Shown here in pieces: positions 15,715-23,631 of a stretch of 43,407 nucleotides of DNA (positions are counted from its first letter, which is position 1; the number at the start of each line of letters is the position of its first letter). Position numbers and translations under genes: made by a program. The notes beneath the pieces are model-generated. The model did not search any database and was not told the DNA's origin. It worked only from the letters and a program-made list of their open reading frames with translations. The stretch is from assembly GCA_902826305.1 (NCBI GenBank), contig CADEEH010000029.1, forward strand, positions 1 through 43,407, in the 5' to 3' direction. The stretch comes from an uncultured Burkholderiales bacterium. Lineage in GTDB: Bacteria; Pseudomonadota; Gammaproteobacteria; Burkholderiales; Burkholderiaceae_E.

Positions 15715-15995
15715 CTCCTCGCCACCTGTCCGCACGCGGCCTGTCGCGGCCGTCTCTCGCCGATCCCGTCCACCCGCCGCGGCCACCGGCGCCATCGCCT
15801 CGTGTGTTTCGTCGCCGCGTTGCCGGTGTCCCGATGGTAGTCGAGTCCGGCCCGATCCACGCCGGCCGTCACGCCACCCTGCTCACGATCCGGACGCCGC
15901 CGGTGCCGGCCCGGCATCGCGTGCAGAATACATGGATGCCGCTCGGCCCGCCGCCGGCCGGTCGACGAAACGAAGCACCGGGCCAGGAGAATCGA
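15715..15995. other. Divergent intergenic region nosR / carboxylesterase
   Basis: These 281 bases must hold the promoters of both neighbours. I see no convincing -35/-10 pair, no FNR/Dnr palindrome and no strong inverted repeat. An ATG at 15936 is in frame with the esterase, but it lacks an SD and would add a basic, proline-rich extension. Confidence 0.4.
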
Positions 15996-16667
15996 TTGGA
16001 CGCGATCGAAGTCGAGACCGGGGTCGATCCCCGGCACGTGGTGATCTGGCTGCACGGGTTGGGTGCCGATGGCAGCGACTTCGTGCCGATCGTGCCCGAG
16101 CTCGGCCTGGCCGATGCGCAGGGACGTGTGCCGTCGATCCGGTTCGTGTTCCCGAACGCGCCGTCGATGCCGGTGACGGTCAACGGCGGCTACGTGATGC
16201 CGGCCTGGTACGACATCCTCGGCACCGACCTCGAACGGCGCGAGGACGAGGCGGGCCTGCGTCGCTCACAGCAGGCGATCACCGCGCTGGTGCAGGCGGA
16301 ACACGCGCGAGGCATCGCCTACGAGCGGATCGTGCTGGCTGGCTTCTCGCAGGGTTGTGCGATCAGCCTGCTGACCGGCATTCGCCTGCCGCACCGGCTC
16401 GCCGGCATCATCGGCCTGTCCGGTTACCTGCCGCTGGCGGCGACCACCGCCGCCGAGCGCCACGATGCGAATGCCGACACGCCGATCTTCCTCGCCCACG
16501 GCCGCCTCGACCCGGTGGTGCCGTTCACACGTGGTGTCGCCTCGCGCGATGCCCTGATCGCGCTCGGCCACCGCGTCTCGTGGCACGAGTACCCGATCGA
16601 GCACACGGTCAGCATCGACGAAGTGCGCGACATCGGTGGGTTCCTGCGCGGCGTGTGCGCCGGCTGA
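15996..16667 (+). CDS. Alpha/beta-hydrolase carboxylesterase (phospholipase/carboxylesterase family)
   Basis: This 223-aa cytoplasmic serine esterase is the usual size for the family (about 215-225). The catalytic triad is S118 in GFSQG, D172 in HGRLDPVVP and H203 in IEHTVS; VIWLHGLGADGSDF at 17-29 forms the oxyanion-hole side. Family members hydrolyse short acyl esters or lysophospholipids. The start is the TTG at 15996: AGGAG lies 6 bases before it and the product begins MDAIEVETG as homologues do. The earlier ATG at 15936 would add a poor 20-residue leader. It is followed after 13 bases by the NADH dehydrogenase gene, probably in one transcript. Confidence 0.87.
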   Translation: MDAIEVETGVDPRHVVIWLHGLGADGSDFVPIVPELGLADAQGRVPSIRFVFPNAPSMPVTVNGGYVMPAWYDILGTDLERREDEAGLRRSQQAITALVQAEHARGIAYERIVLAGFSQGCAISLLTGIRLPHRLAGIIGLSGYLPLAATTAAERHDANADTPIFLAHGRLDPVVPFTRGVASRDALIALGHRVSWHEYPIEHTVSIDEVRDIGGFLRGVCAG

Positions 16668-16680
16668 ACCGTTCGCGACG

Positions 16681-18060
16681 ATGATCGAGGCCGGATCGAC
16701 GGTGCTGCCGCGGGTGGTGGTGATCGGCTGCGGATTCGGCGGCATCGAGGCGGTGCGGGTGTTGTCGCACGCCCCGGTCGAGGTCACGCTGATCGACCGC
16801 ACCAACCACCACCTGTTCCAGCCGCTGCTGTACCAGGTGGCCACCGGCGGGTTGGCCGCACCGTCGATCAGCGCCCCGATCCGGCACGTGCTGCGCCGGC
16901 AGATGCGCGCCGGTCGGCTGACGATCTTGCTCGGCGACGTGGTCGACATCGATCCGGATCGCCGCGACGTGGTGCTCGAGGACGGTGAACGGTTGCGCTA
17001 CGACCATCTGGTCGTCGCCGCGGGCGCGACCCACAGCTACTTCGGGCACGACGAGTGGATGCCGCACGCGCCGGGGCTGAAGACACTGGCCGACGGCATC
17101 GAGGTCCGGCGGCGTGTGTTGCTCGCGTTCGAGTTCGCCGAACGTGAACCGCCGGGACCCGCGCGTGACGCCTGGCTGACCTTCGCGGTGATCGGCGCCG
17201 GTCCGACGGGTGTCGAGCTGGCTGGAACGATGGCCGAGATCGCCCACCACACGCTGCCGCAGGAATTCCGTCGCATCGATTCACGCCACGCGAAGGTGAT
17301 CCTGATCGAAGGCGGACCGCGTGTGCTGGCCGCGTTTCCCGAGGACCTGTCGGCACGTGCGGCCGCGCAACTTTCCGCACTCGGTGTCGAGGTCCGCACC
17401 CAGGCCAAGGTCAGTGCGATCGATCGCGACGGCCTCTGTTACGAGTCGGCGCAGGGCACCGTGCGCCTCGACGCACGGACGATGATCTGGGCCGCCGGCG
17501 TCGCCGCCTCGCCGCTGGGCCGGATCCTTGCCGACCGTACCGGCGCCCGCCTCGATCGGGCCGGGCGGGTGGTGGTCGAACCCGATCTGGGCCTCGCCGG
17601 CCATCCGGAGATCAGCGTCGTCGGTGACCTCGCCGCGGCGCTCAGCCACGGCCATCACACGCCACCACGACCCGTGCCGGCCGTCAGCCCGGCGGCCAAG
17701 CAGATGGGGCGCACCGCTGCCGCGAACATCGTGCGCCGGATCCGTGGCGAGGCGCCACAGTCGTTCCGTTACATCGACTACGGTGCGCTGGCCACGATCG
17801 GCCGCAAGTCGGCGGTGGCGATGGTCGACGTGCCGGTGCTCGGCACGCTGAAGTTCTCGGGCCACCTGGCCTGGCTGTTCTGGCTGTTCGTGCACATCTT
17901 CTTTTTGATCGGCTTTCGCAATCGGTTCGTCGTGCTGCTGGATTGGGCGTGGGCGTACTGGACGTTCGCGCGTTTCGCGCGTGTGGTCGGTGCGCCGGAA
18001 CGGCTCGTGCCCCGGACACCGCCGTCCGAACGTGTCGGCGGCGATCCCCGCTCGGGTTGA
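16681..18060 (+). CDS. ndh: Type II NADH:quinone oxidoreductase (NDH-2)
   Basis: This 459-aa single-chain, non-proton-pumping enzyme moves electrons from NADH to quinone. The FAD dinucleotide fold VVVIGCGFGGIEAVR is at about residues 11-25. NHHLFQPLLYQVATGGLA follows, the NDH-2 quinone-site motif. The NAD fold AVIGAGPTGVELAG is at about 177-190, and VVGDLAAA and AVSPAAKQMGRTAA cover the second flavin-binding stretch. The C-terminal 60 residues are rich in W/F/L (HLAWLFWLFVHIFFLIGF) and should anchor the protein peripherally on the inner membrane. The ATG at 16681 lies 13 bases after the esterase stop and has only a weak SD. It converges with the gene ending at 18128. Confidence 0.92.
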   Translation: MIEAGSTVLPRVVVIGCGFGGIEAVRVLSHAPVEVTLIDRTNHHLFQPLLYQVATGGLAAPSISAPIRHVLRRQMRAGRLTILLGDVVDIDPDRRDVVLEDGERLRYDHLVVAAGATHSYFGHDEWMPHAPGLKTLADGIEVRRRVLLAFEFAEREPPGPARDAWLTFAVIGAGPTGVELAGTMAEIAHHTLPQEFRRIDSRHAKVILIEGGPRVLAAFPEDLSARAAAQLSALGVEVRTQAKVSAIDRDGLCYESAQGTVRLDARTMIWAAGVAASPLGRILADRTGARLDRAGRVVVEPDLGLAGHPEISVVGDLAAALSHGHHTPPRPVPAVSPAAKQMGRTAAANIVRRIRGEAPQSFRYIDYGALATIGRKSAVAMVDVPVLGTLKFSGHLAWLFWLFVHIFFLIGFRNRFVVLLDWAWAYWTFARFARVVGAPERLVPRTPPSERVGGDPRSG

Positions 18061-18083
18061 TGCTGCCGGGTGGATGGTCGACC

Positions 18084-18101
18084 GCGTGGTGCACACCACG
18101 C
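18084..18101. terminator. Bidirectional hairpin between convergent ndh and CMD-Rieske genes
   Basis: GCGTGGTGCACACCACGC is a perfect palindrome that folds as a 7-bp stem with a GCAC loop. It lies 23 bases after the ndh stop and 26 bases before the convergent gene's end. Position and symmetry suggest termination for both genes. Confidence 0.5.
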
Positions 18102-18127
18102 CGCCCCGCGATCGGGCCGGCGCCGGT

Positions 18128-18754
18128 TCACCAGAACGCGAGCAACCGCCCACCTTCGGTCCGGCATTCGTGCTCGCGCAACGGCGCGTCCCCCTCGGCG
18201 ACGCAGTGTCCGGACGCGACGTCGAACACCCACCCGTGTTTCGGGCAGGTCAGCGTTTCGCCCTGCAGCGCGAGATGCGGGATGTTCGTCCCCTGGTGTG
18301 GGCACAAGCTGTCGTAGACCCGAAAGCGGCTCGTGTCCCGAAACACGAACAGGCCACGTCCTTCACGATCGATCCGCCGGGTCTCGCCCACGGCGAGTGA
18401 TTCGGCGTCGAGCAGGTCGTGCCACGCCGGCTCGGCGCCGATGTGGTCGAGTGCGAACTCGGGCAGGTCCATCGCCAGGATCACGTCGATCGCCCAGACG
18501 ATCCGGGTCAGTCCCAGCGCCGGAAAAGCCATCAGCAACGCGTCGAGGATCTCGGCCGCGCTGCAGCCGTCGGCGAGTGCACGTTTCAGGTACTGGCGCA
18601 ATCCACGCTCGGTCTGCGCGTGCACCTTCGTGATCACCGAGATCAACGCCCGGGTCTTCGGATCGAGCTGACTGCCGGCCTCCTTCAGGAAGCGGAAGTA
18701 GTGGCCCATCGTCTGCGGCCGGGCCTTGACCAGGTAGTTCAGCGCGTCGCTCAT
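18128..18754 (-). CDS. Carboxymuconolactone decarboxylase-like / Rieske [2Fe-2S] fusion protein
   Basis: This 208-aa cytoplasmic protein has two parts. Residues 5-100 form an AhpD/CMD-like helical domain (KEAGSQLDPKTRALISV, then LADGCSAAEILDALLMAF). It lacks the CxxC-x3-H redox motif of AhpD, with HAQTERGLRQ in its place. Residues 115-208 form a Rieske ferredoxin-type domain with ligands C151, H153 (CPHQG) and C170, H173 (CPKHGW), complete for a [2Fe-2S] cluster. Such a fusion suggests electron delivery tied to a CMD-fold partner or substrate. The start at 18754 (MSDALNYL) is preferred; an ATG at 18778 is also possible, and neither has a strong SD. It is divergent from the PhyH dioxygenase gene, a possible electron-transfer or pathway partner. 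Confidence 0.75.
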   Translation of the reverse strand: MSDALNYLVKARPQTMGHYFRFLKEAGSQLDPKTRALISVITKVHAQTERGLRQYLKRALADGCSAAEILDALLMAFPALGLTRIVWAIDVILAMDLPEFALDHIGAEPAWHDLLDAESLAVGETRRIDREGRGLFVFRDTSRFRVYDSLCPHQGTNIPHLALQGETLTCPKHGWVFDVASGHCVAEGDAPLREHECRTEGGRLLAFW

Positions 18755-18923
18755 GTCGTGTTCCGTTGCCTCACCCATCCGTCGCGTCGATGATAAGCCC
18801 GGCGGCGCGCGGCGCTTGCGGTCGACCATCAAGGTCCGCTACGCTGGCGGCGGAGCCGGCGACGACCGGTCGGACGGAACAGGACGGGCCGCCACCGCGG
18901 CCCCGGAGGAGACGGTGGACACC

Positions 18924-19766
18924 ATGCTGAGCCGCGACGCGGTCGAACGTTACCGCGCCGACGGCATCGTCTTTCCGCTGCGTGCATTCGACGACGCAGC
19001 GGCCGCGGCCAACCTCGAGTGGTACCAGGCGCGGGCCGCGCGGATCACCGGCCGCGGCAACCAGAAGCCCCATCTGCTCTATCCGCAGCTCGACCGGATC
19101 GTCCGCCACGAGCCGATCCTGGACGCGGTCGAATCCGTGCTCGGCCCGGACTTCTTCGTCTGGAGTTCGCAGTTCTTCCACAAGCCGGCCGGTGACCCCG
19201 GTTTCGTCAGCTGGCACCAGGACGGCACCTACTGGGGCCTGTCCTCGCCCGACGTGGTCACCGCCTGGGTCGCGTTCACGCCGAGCACCGCCCAATCGGG
19301 CTGCATGCGGGTCGTGCCGGGCACCCACCATGCCCAGGTGCCCCACGAGGATACGTTCGCACCCGACAATTTGCTGTCGCGCGGCCAGGAGATCCGGGTC
19401 GACGTCGACGAGCAACGGGCAGTCGACGTCACCCTCGCGCCCGGGGAGTTTTCGCTGCACCACGTCCTGCTGTTCCACGGGTCGAACCCGAACCGGGCCG
19501 CCTGGCCGCGGATCGGCTTCGCGATCCGTTACGTCGCGACCCATGTCCATCAGACCTCGCCGATGCGCGAATCCGCGACCCTGGTCCGCGGCAGCGACGA
19601 CTTCGGCCACTTCGATCACGAGACCGCGCCCGAAGCTGAACTGCATCCGGCCGCGGTGGCTCGTCACGCCGAGATCATCGACCGTCAGCTGCGGATCCTC
19701 TACGCCGGCGCACGCCAGCGTGGCCGACTCGGGCCCGACGACACGGCCGCGGACGGCACGAGCTGA
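18924..19766 (+). CDS. Phytanoyl-CoA dioxygenase (PhyH) family protein
   Basis: This 280-aa non-haem Fe(II)/2-oxoglutarate oxygenase begins MLSRDAVERYRADGIVFP, the usual family opening. The iron facial triad is H and D in SWHQDGTYWG plus the distal histidine in HHVLLFHGSNPN. The arginine in NRAAWPRIGFAIRY should bind 2-oxoglutarate. The family hydroxylates many small molecules, and the substrate is unknown. The start is either this ATG, with GGTGG 5 bases upstream, or an in-frame GTG at 18915 behind GGAGGAG; they differ by three residues. It lies 50 bases upstream of a complete TRAP transporter, so the transported compound may be its substrate. It is divergent from the CMD-Rieske gene. Confidence 0.85.
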   Translation: MLSRDAVERYRADGIVFPLRAFDDAAAAANLEWYQARAARITGRGNQKPHLLYPQLDRIVRHEPILDAVESVLGPDFFVWSSQFFHKPAGDPGFVSWHQDGTYWGLSSPDVVTAWVAFTPSTAQSGCMRVVPGTHHAQVPHEDTFAPDNLLSRGQEIRVDVDEQRAVDVTLAPGEFSLHHVLLFHGSNPNRAAWPRIGFAIRYVATHVHQTSPMRESATLVRGSDDFGHFDHETAPEAELHPAAVARHAEIIDRQLRILYAGARQRGRLGPDDTAADGTS

Positions 19767-19816
19767 TCCGATCCGGCACCCACCCGTTCCTTCAGAACCC
19801 CAACGAGGAGACTTCC

Positions 19817-20806
19817 ATGACACCGCTTCGAACGGCGGTCGCGGCCCTGATCGCGACCTTCGCCGCCACGCTGGCCGCTCCCGCCGGTGCGCAGGACATC
19901 AGGATCCGCTTCGCCCATTCCCTGTCGACGACCGAACCGGCACACCTGGCCGCCGAGTACTTCGCGAAGAACGTCGCCGAACGGACGAAGAACAAGGTGC
20001 AGATCCAGGTCTTCCCCGGCGAGCAGCTCGGTCCGGGCAAGGAAGTCAACGAGATGATCCGGCAGGGGGCCAACGTGATGAACATCACCGACCCCGGCTA
20101 CCTGTCGGATTTTGTGCCCGACATCGGGGTGCTGAACGGTCCGTACCTGGTCAAGGATCCGAAGGACTACCAGCGGCTGCTCGCATCGGACTGGTACAAG
20201 GCGACGGAACAGAAACTGTCGGCCGCAGGTTTCAAGCTGATCATGGCCAACGGCTTCTTCGGCCAGAGGCACATGATCGCCGACAAGCCGATCCGCAAAC
20301 CCGAGGACACCGCCGGGATGACGGTGCGTGTGCCGCCGAACACGATGTGGATCGAGACCTTCAAGGCGATCGGCGCGCGCCCGACGACCGTGCAGTGGGC
20401 CGAGGTCTATAACGCGCTGCAGCAGAACGTGGTCCAGGCCGCCGAGGCGCCGCTCGGTTCGTTGTGGGGATCCAAGCTGCACGAGACACGCAAGTTCATC
20501 TCGATGACCGGACACTTCACCGCGTTCGTGATGTGGCCGATGAACGCCGCCTATTTCGCCAAGCTGCCGGCCGACGTGCAGACCGTGCTGCTCGAGGAAG
20601 GGCAAAAGGCCGGCGAGTACATGACCCGGCTGACCCTCGAGCAGCAGCAGAGCTACATGGACCGCTTCAAGGCCGCCGGTGTCACCTTCGTGTCCGACGT
20701 CGACCTGCCATCGTTCCAGAAGGCGACCACCGGCGTGTACAAGGCATTCCCGAAATGGACGCCGGGACTGCACGAGCAGGTGAGCAAGATCATCGCGTCG
20801 CCGTGA
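19817..20806 (+). CDS. dctP: TRAP transporter substrate-binding protein (DctP family)
   Basis: This 329-aa periplasmic protein has a signal peptide (1-25, ending APAGA before QDIR). The mature part begins IRFAHSLSTTEPAH, the typical DctP opening, followed by VQIQVFPGEQLGPGKEVNEMI. GMTVRVPPNTMW carries the conserved arginine that salt-bridges a carboxylate of the ligand. An organic acid ligand is therefore likely; its identity is not visible. GAGGAG lies about 6 bases before the ATG. The next gene starts at the stop codon (GTGA overlap), so dctP-dctQ-dctM are translationally coupled, and PhyH is probably the first gene of the operon. Confidence 0.9.
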   Translation: MTPLRTAVAALIATFAATLAAPAGAQDIRIRFAHSLSTTEPAHLAAEYFAKNVAERTKNKVQIQVFPGEQLGPGKEVNEMIRQGANVMNITDPGYLSDFVPDIGVLNGPYLVKDPKDYQRLLASDWYKATEQKLSAAGFKLIMANGFFGQRHMIADKPIRKPEDTAGMTVRVPPNTMWIETFKAIGARPTTVQWAEVYNALQQNVVQAAEAPLGSLWGSKLHETRKFISMTGHFTAFVMWPMNAAYFAKLPADVQTVLLEEGQKAGEYMTRLTLEQQQSYMDRFKAAGVTFVSDVDLPSFQKATTGVYKAFPKWTPGLHEQVSKIIASP

Positions 20807-21267
20807 CGCGCCGCCGGTACACGCCGCTGGACCACGCCGAGGAGGCGATCGCGGCGGCGGCGCTGGCGGTGGTCGTCTTCGCCGTCGGCTGGGGGGTGAT
20901 CACGCGTTACGTGACCGCCCAGCCCGCGGCCTGGGCCAGCGAGATCGCGACCATCGGTTTTGCCTGGGTCGTCTTCTTCGGTTCGGTGGCGGCGGTCAGG
21001 CAACGGTTGCATCCGGCGGTCGACATGCCGCTGGGCTGGCTGCCGGCACCCGTCGCCCGGGCGACCGGGCTGCTCGCGGACCTGCTGATGCTCGCGTTCT
21101 TCGCCTTCATGGCGTTCTTCGGCACCCGCTTCGCGATCGACGCCTGGACCAACCCGAGCCCGGTGCTGCGCATGCCGATGACGGTGCTCTACGGCCCGGT
21201 CGCGCTGTGTTCGGCGCTGATGCTGGTGCGCCATCTGCAGGTGATCGCCGAGCGGACCCGTCGTTGA
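20803..21267 (+). CDS. dctQ: TRAP transporter small permease (DctQ family)
   Basis: This 154-aa inner-membrane subunit has four hydrophobic helices (about residues 15-37, 46-62, 86-107 and 122-143). The family-like segment ASEIATIGFAWVVFFGSVAAVRQRLHPAVD covers the end of helix 2. DctQ is the scaffold that pairs with the large permease. The start is the GTG at 20803 overlapping the dctP TGA; reading upstream in frame would run through dctP. Its TGA overlaps the TTG start of dctM. The size matches stand-alone DctQ proteins (about 150-180). Confidence 0.85.
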   Translation: MTRRRYTPLDHAEEAIAAAALAVVVFAVGWGVITRYVTAQPAAWASEIATIGFAWVVFFGSVAAVRQRLHPAVDMPLGWLPAPVARATGLLADLLMLAFFAFMAFFGTRFAIDAWTNPSPVLRMPMTVLYGPVALCSALMLVRHLQVIAERTRR

Positions 21268-22568
21268 TACCCCCTGGCCTCGTCGACTGGCTGCCGGCGA
21301 TCGTGCTGCTGGTTCTGTTCCTGATCAACGTGCCGATCGCGTTCGCGATGGCGCTGGCCGCGCTGTCGTTCTTCCTGCTCGACGGGTCGATCCCGCTGAA
21401 CATCTTCGTGCAGAAGATGGTCACCGCGACCGACTCGTATCCGCTGCTCGCATTGCCGTTTTTTGTGCTCGCCGGCGCGATCATGAACCACGCCGGCATC
21501 ACCGCGCGGATCCTCGCGCTCGCCGACGCGATGGTCGGCCACCTGACCGGGGCGCTGGCGCAGATGTGCACGGTGCTGGCGACGCTGCTGGGCGGGCTGA
21601 CCGCCTCGTCGAGCGCCGATGCCGCGATGCTGGCCAAGACTCTCGGACCCGAGATGATCCGCGCCGGCTACAGCCCGGCGTTCGCCGCGGTGATCACCTC
21701 GTGTGCGGCGATCATCACCTCGCTGATCCCGCCGTCGATCGGCCTGGTCATCTACGCCTACATCGCCGACGTGTCGGTCGGACGCCTGTTCATCGGCGGG
21801 ATCGTCCCCGGACTGCTGCTGGCCGCCTCGCTGATGGTCACCACCTGGGTGATCGCCCGGCACCGCGGCTACAAGCCGCTGCGCACGTCGTTCGCCGGGT
21901 CGCAGGCCCTGTGGCGCGCGTTGCGCGACGCGTCATGGGCGCTGTCGATTCCGGTGTTCATCATCGTGGGCATCCGCTACGGCATCTTCACGCCGACCGA
22001 AGCCGGCGCGATCACCGTGCTCTACACGGTGCTGGTCGGCCGTTATGCGTACCGGAGCCTGAAGTGGTCCGACCTGCCGGCGCTGCTGCGCGACAGCGCA
22101 CTGGACACCGCGACCGTGATGCTGATGATCTGCGCGGCCAGCGCGTTCGGCTTCTACCTGGCCTGGGAGCGCCTGCCGCCGAAACTCGCCGCCTGGCTGA
22201 TCTCGGTGACCAGCGATCCGACGGCGATGCTGCTGCTGCTCAACGGGCTGCTGATCGTGCTCTGCACCGCGGTCGAGGGCACCTCGGCGCTGATCATCCT
22301 GACCCCGATCCTGATGCCGGTGATCGCCAAGGCCGGCATCGACCCGGTGCACTTCGGCATCGTGCTGGTGACCAACCTGACGATCGCCGGCGTCACGCCG
22401 CCGGTGGGCCAGATGATGTTCATCAGCAGCCAGGTGCTGCGGGTGCCGATGAGCCGCTACACGGTCGAGGTGATGCCGTTCCTGTTCGCGATGACCGTCG
22501 TGCTGCTGCTGCTGACCCTGTTCCCGTCGCTGACGGTCTGGCTGCCGAACCTGGCGTTCGGACCGTAG
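21264..22568 (+). CDS. dctM: TRAP transporter large permease (DctM family)
   Basis: This 434-aa protein is the usual DctM size (about 425-440) with 11-12 hydrophobic helices. It uses the sodium gradient to import substrate from DctP. Hallmarks are LPFFVLAGAIMNHAGI, the ASSSADAAMLAKTLGPEM stretch (a variant of the SG[S]-containing hairpin), TSLIPPSIGLVIYAY, and TIAGVTPPVGQMMFI near the end. The start is the TTG at 21264, whose last bases form the dctQ stop (TTGA); an upstream ATG at 21207 would overlap dctQ by 61 bases. The SD is weak, consistent with coupled translation. A hairpin follows the stop. Confidence 0.88.
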   Translation: MIPPGLVDWLPAIVLLVLFLINVPIAFAMALAALSFFLLDGSIPLNIFVQKMVTATDSYPLLALPFFVLAGAIMNHAGITARILALADAMVGHLTGALAQMCTVLATLLGGLTASSSADAAMLAKTLGPEMIRAGYSPAFAAVITSCAAIITSLIPPSIGLVIYAYIADVSVGRLFIGGIVPGLLLAASLMVTTWVIARHRGYKPLRTSFAGSQALWRALRDASWALSIPVFIIVGIRYGIFTPTEAGAITVLYTVLVGRYAYRSLKWSDLPALLRDSALDTATVMLMICAASAFGFYLAWERLPPKLAAWLISVTSDPTAMLLLLNGLLIVLCTAVEGTSALIILTPILMPVIAKAGIDPVHFGIVLVTNLTIAGVTPPVGQMMFISSQVLRVPMSRYTVEVMPFLFAMTVVLLLLTLFPSLTVWLPNLAFGP

Positions 22569-22570
22569 GT

Positions 22571-22587
22571 GATCCCTGCCCGGGATC
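22571..22587. terminator. Hairpin after dctM, between convergent genes
   Basis: GATCCC-TGCCC-GGGATC is a perfect 6-bp stem with a 5-base loop, starting 2 bases after the dctM stop and 14 bases before the end of the convergent NYN gene. It probably serves both strands; there is no T-run. Confidence 0.5.
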
Positions 22588-22601
22588 CCCGCGCGCAGGC
22601 G

Positions 22602-23489
22602 TCAGGCGGTATCCGGCAGGCGGATCGTGTACCCGCCCGACTTCTCGTCGCGGCCGAGGATCAGCAGCCCGCGGTCGCGTGCATCCTCGAGCAGGTCGCT
22701 GAACGCGCGGTATCCGTAATAGGTTTCGTTGAATCCCGGATTGCGGCGCTTGAGCGTCTGCTTGATCATCGAGCCCCAGATCTTCTCTTCCTCGCCGCGC
22801 TCCGCGATCAGCGCCTCGACGGTCTCCAGCACCATGTCCACCGCATCCTGGCGCCGGTCCTCGTCGCCCGGTTCGTCCGCGCGCGCGGCGACCGGCGGCG
22901 GGGCGCGTTCGTCGGTGCGATCCGTCGCCGCCTTGCCAGTCGCCTTCTTCGCGGCACCTTCCGGCGCCTTCGCGGGCGCGCGTCGCCGTGTCGACCTCTG
23001 CTGGGTCTTCGCCTCCCGGACCAGGTCGTCGTAGAAGATGAACTCGTCGCAGTTGGCCATCAGCAGGTCGGAGGTCGACTGCTTGACCCCGACGCCGATC
23101 ACCGTCTTGTCGTTCTCGCGCAGCTTGGAGACCAGCGGCGAGAAGTCCGAGTCGCCGCTGACGATCACGAACGTGTCGACGTGGGCCTTGGTGTAACACA
23201 GGTCCAGCGCATCGACCACCATCCGGATGTCCGCCGAGTTCTTGCCGCTCATGCGGACGTGCGGGATCTCGATCAGTTCGAACGCGGCCTCGTGCATCGC
23301 GCCCTTGAATTCCTTGTATCGATCCCAGTCGCAGTACGCCTTCTTGACGACGATGCTGCCCTTGAGCAGCAGGCGCTCGAGCACGCGCCGGATGTCGAAC
23401 TGCGAGTACTTCGCGTCGCGCACACCGAGCGCGACGTTCTCGAAGTCGCAGAACACGGCGAGGTTCCGGGTTTCAGGGCTGCTGGCCAT
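22602..23489 (-). CDS. NYN (PIN-like nuclease) domain protein with C-terminal LOTUS/OST-HTH-like domain
   Basis: This 295-aa cytoplasmic protein starts with a NYN/LabA-like domain (about 8-165). It has acidic metal-site residues in FCDFENV (D15), the conserved ADIRMVVDALD, and SGDSDFSP (D113, D115), as in PIN-like RNases. A low-complexity linker rich in Ala, Arg, Lys and Pro (about 170-220) follows. The C-terminal 70 residues (WGSMIKQTLKRRNPGFNE, YYGYRAFSDLLEDA and GGYTIRL) match a LOTUS/OST-HTH RNA-binding fold. RNA cleavage or binding is the family inference. The start ATG at 23489 gives MASSPETRNLAVFCD; ATG 23498 is 3 codons longer. No clear SD is seen for either. Confidence 0.8.
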   Translation of the reverse strand: MASSPETRNLAVFCDFENVALGVRDAKYSQFDIRRVLERLLLKGSIVVKKAYCDWDRYKEFKGAMHEAAFELIEIPHVRMSGKNSADIRMVVDALDLCYTKAHVDTFVIVSGDSDFSPLVSKLRENDKTVIGVGVKQSTSDLLMANCDEFIFYDDLVREAKTQQRSTRRRAPAKAPEGAAKKATGKAATDRTDERAPPPVAARADEPGDEDRRQDAVDMVLETVEALIAERGEEEKIWGSMIKQTLKRRNPGFNETYYGYRAFSDLLEDARDRGLLILGRDEKSGGYTIRLPDTA

Positions 23490-23631
23490 CGTCCGCATCG
23501 ATTCGCATCGCTCGCGCGATCGGTCCGGGCACCGGCTCCGGCCTCGGATCGCGTCGGAGGTGCGGCCACCATACCAGCCGCGGGGACGCGGGGCAAACAT
23601 GCACGGGCTGCATCGGCCCGGCCGATCCCGC

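Noticed and set aside
13606-15840. 744-codon plus-strand frame opposite nosR
   Set aside because: It is a shadow of the NosR frame; the Arg/Gln/Asp-rich composition and lack of motifs are typical of the antisense phase in this genome.
15715-15995. Possible FNR/Dnr box for nosR
   Set aside because: No TTGAT-N4-ATCAA or close variant was found in the intergenic region on either strand.
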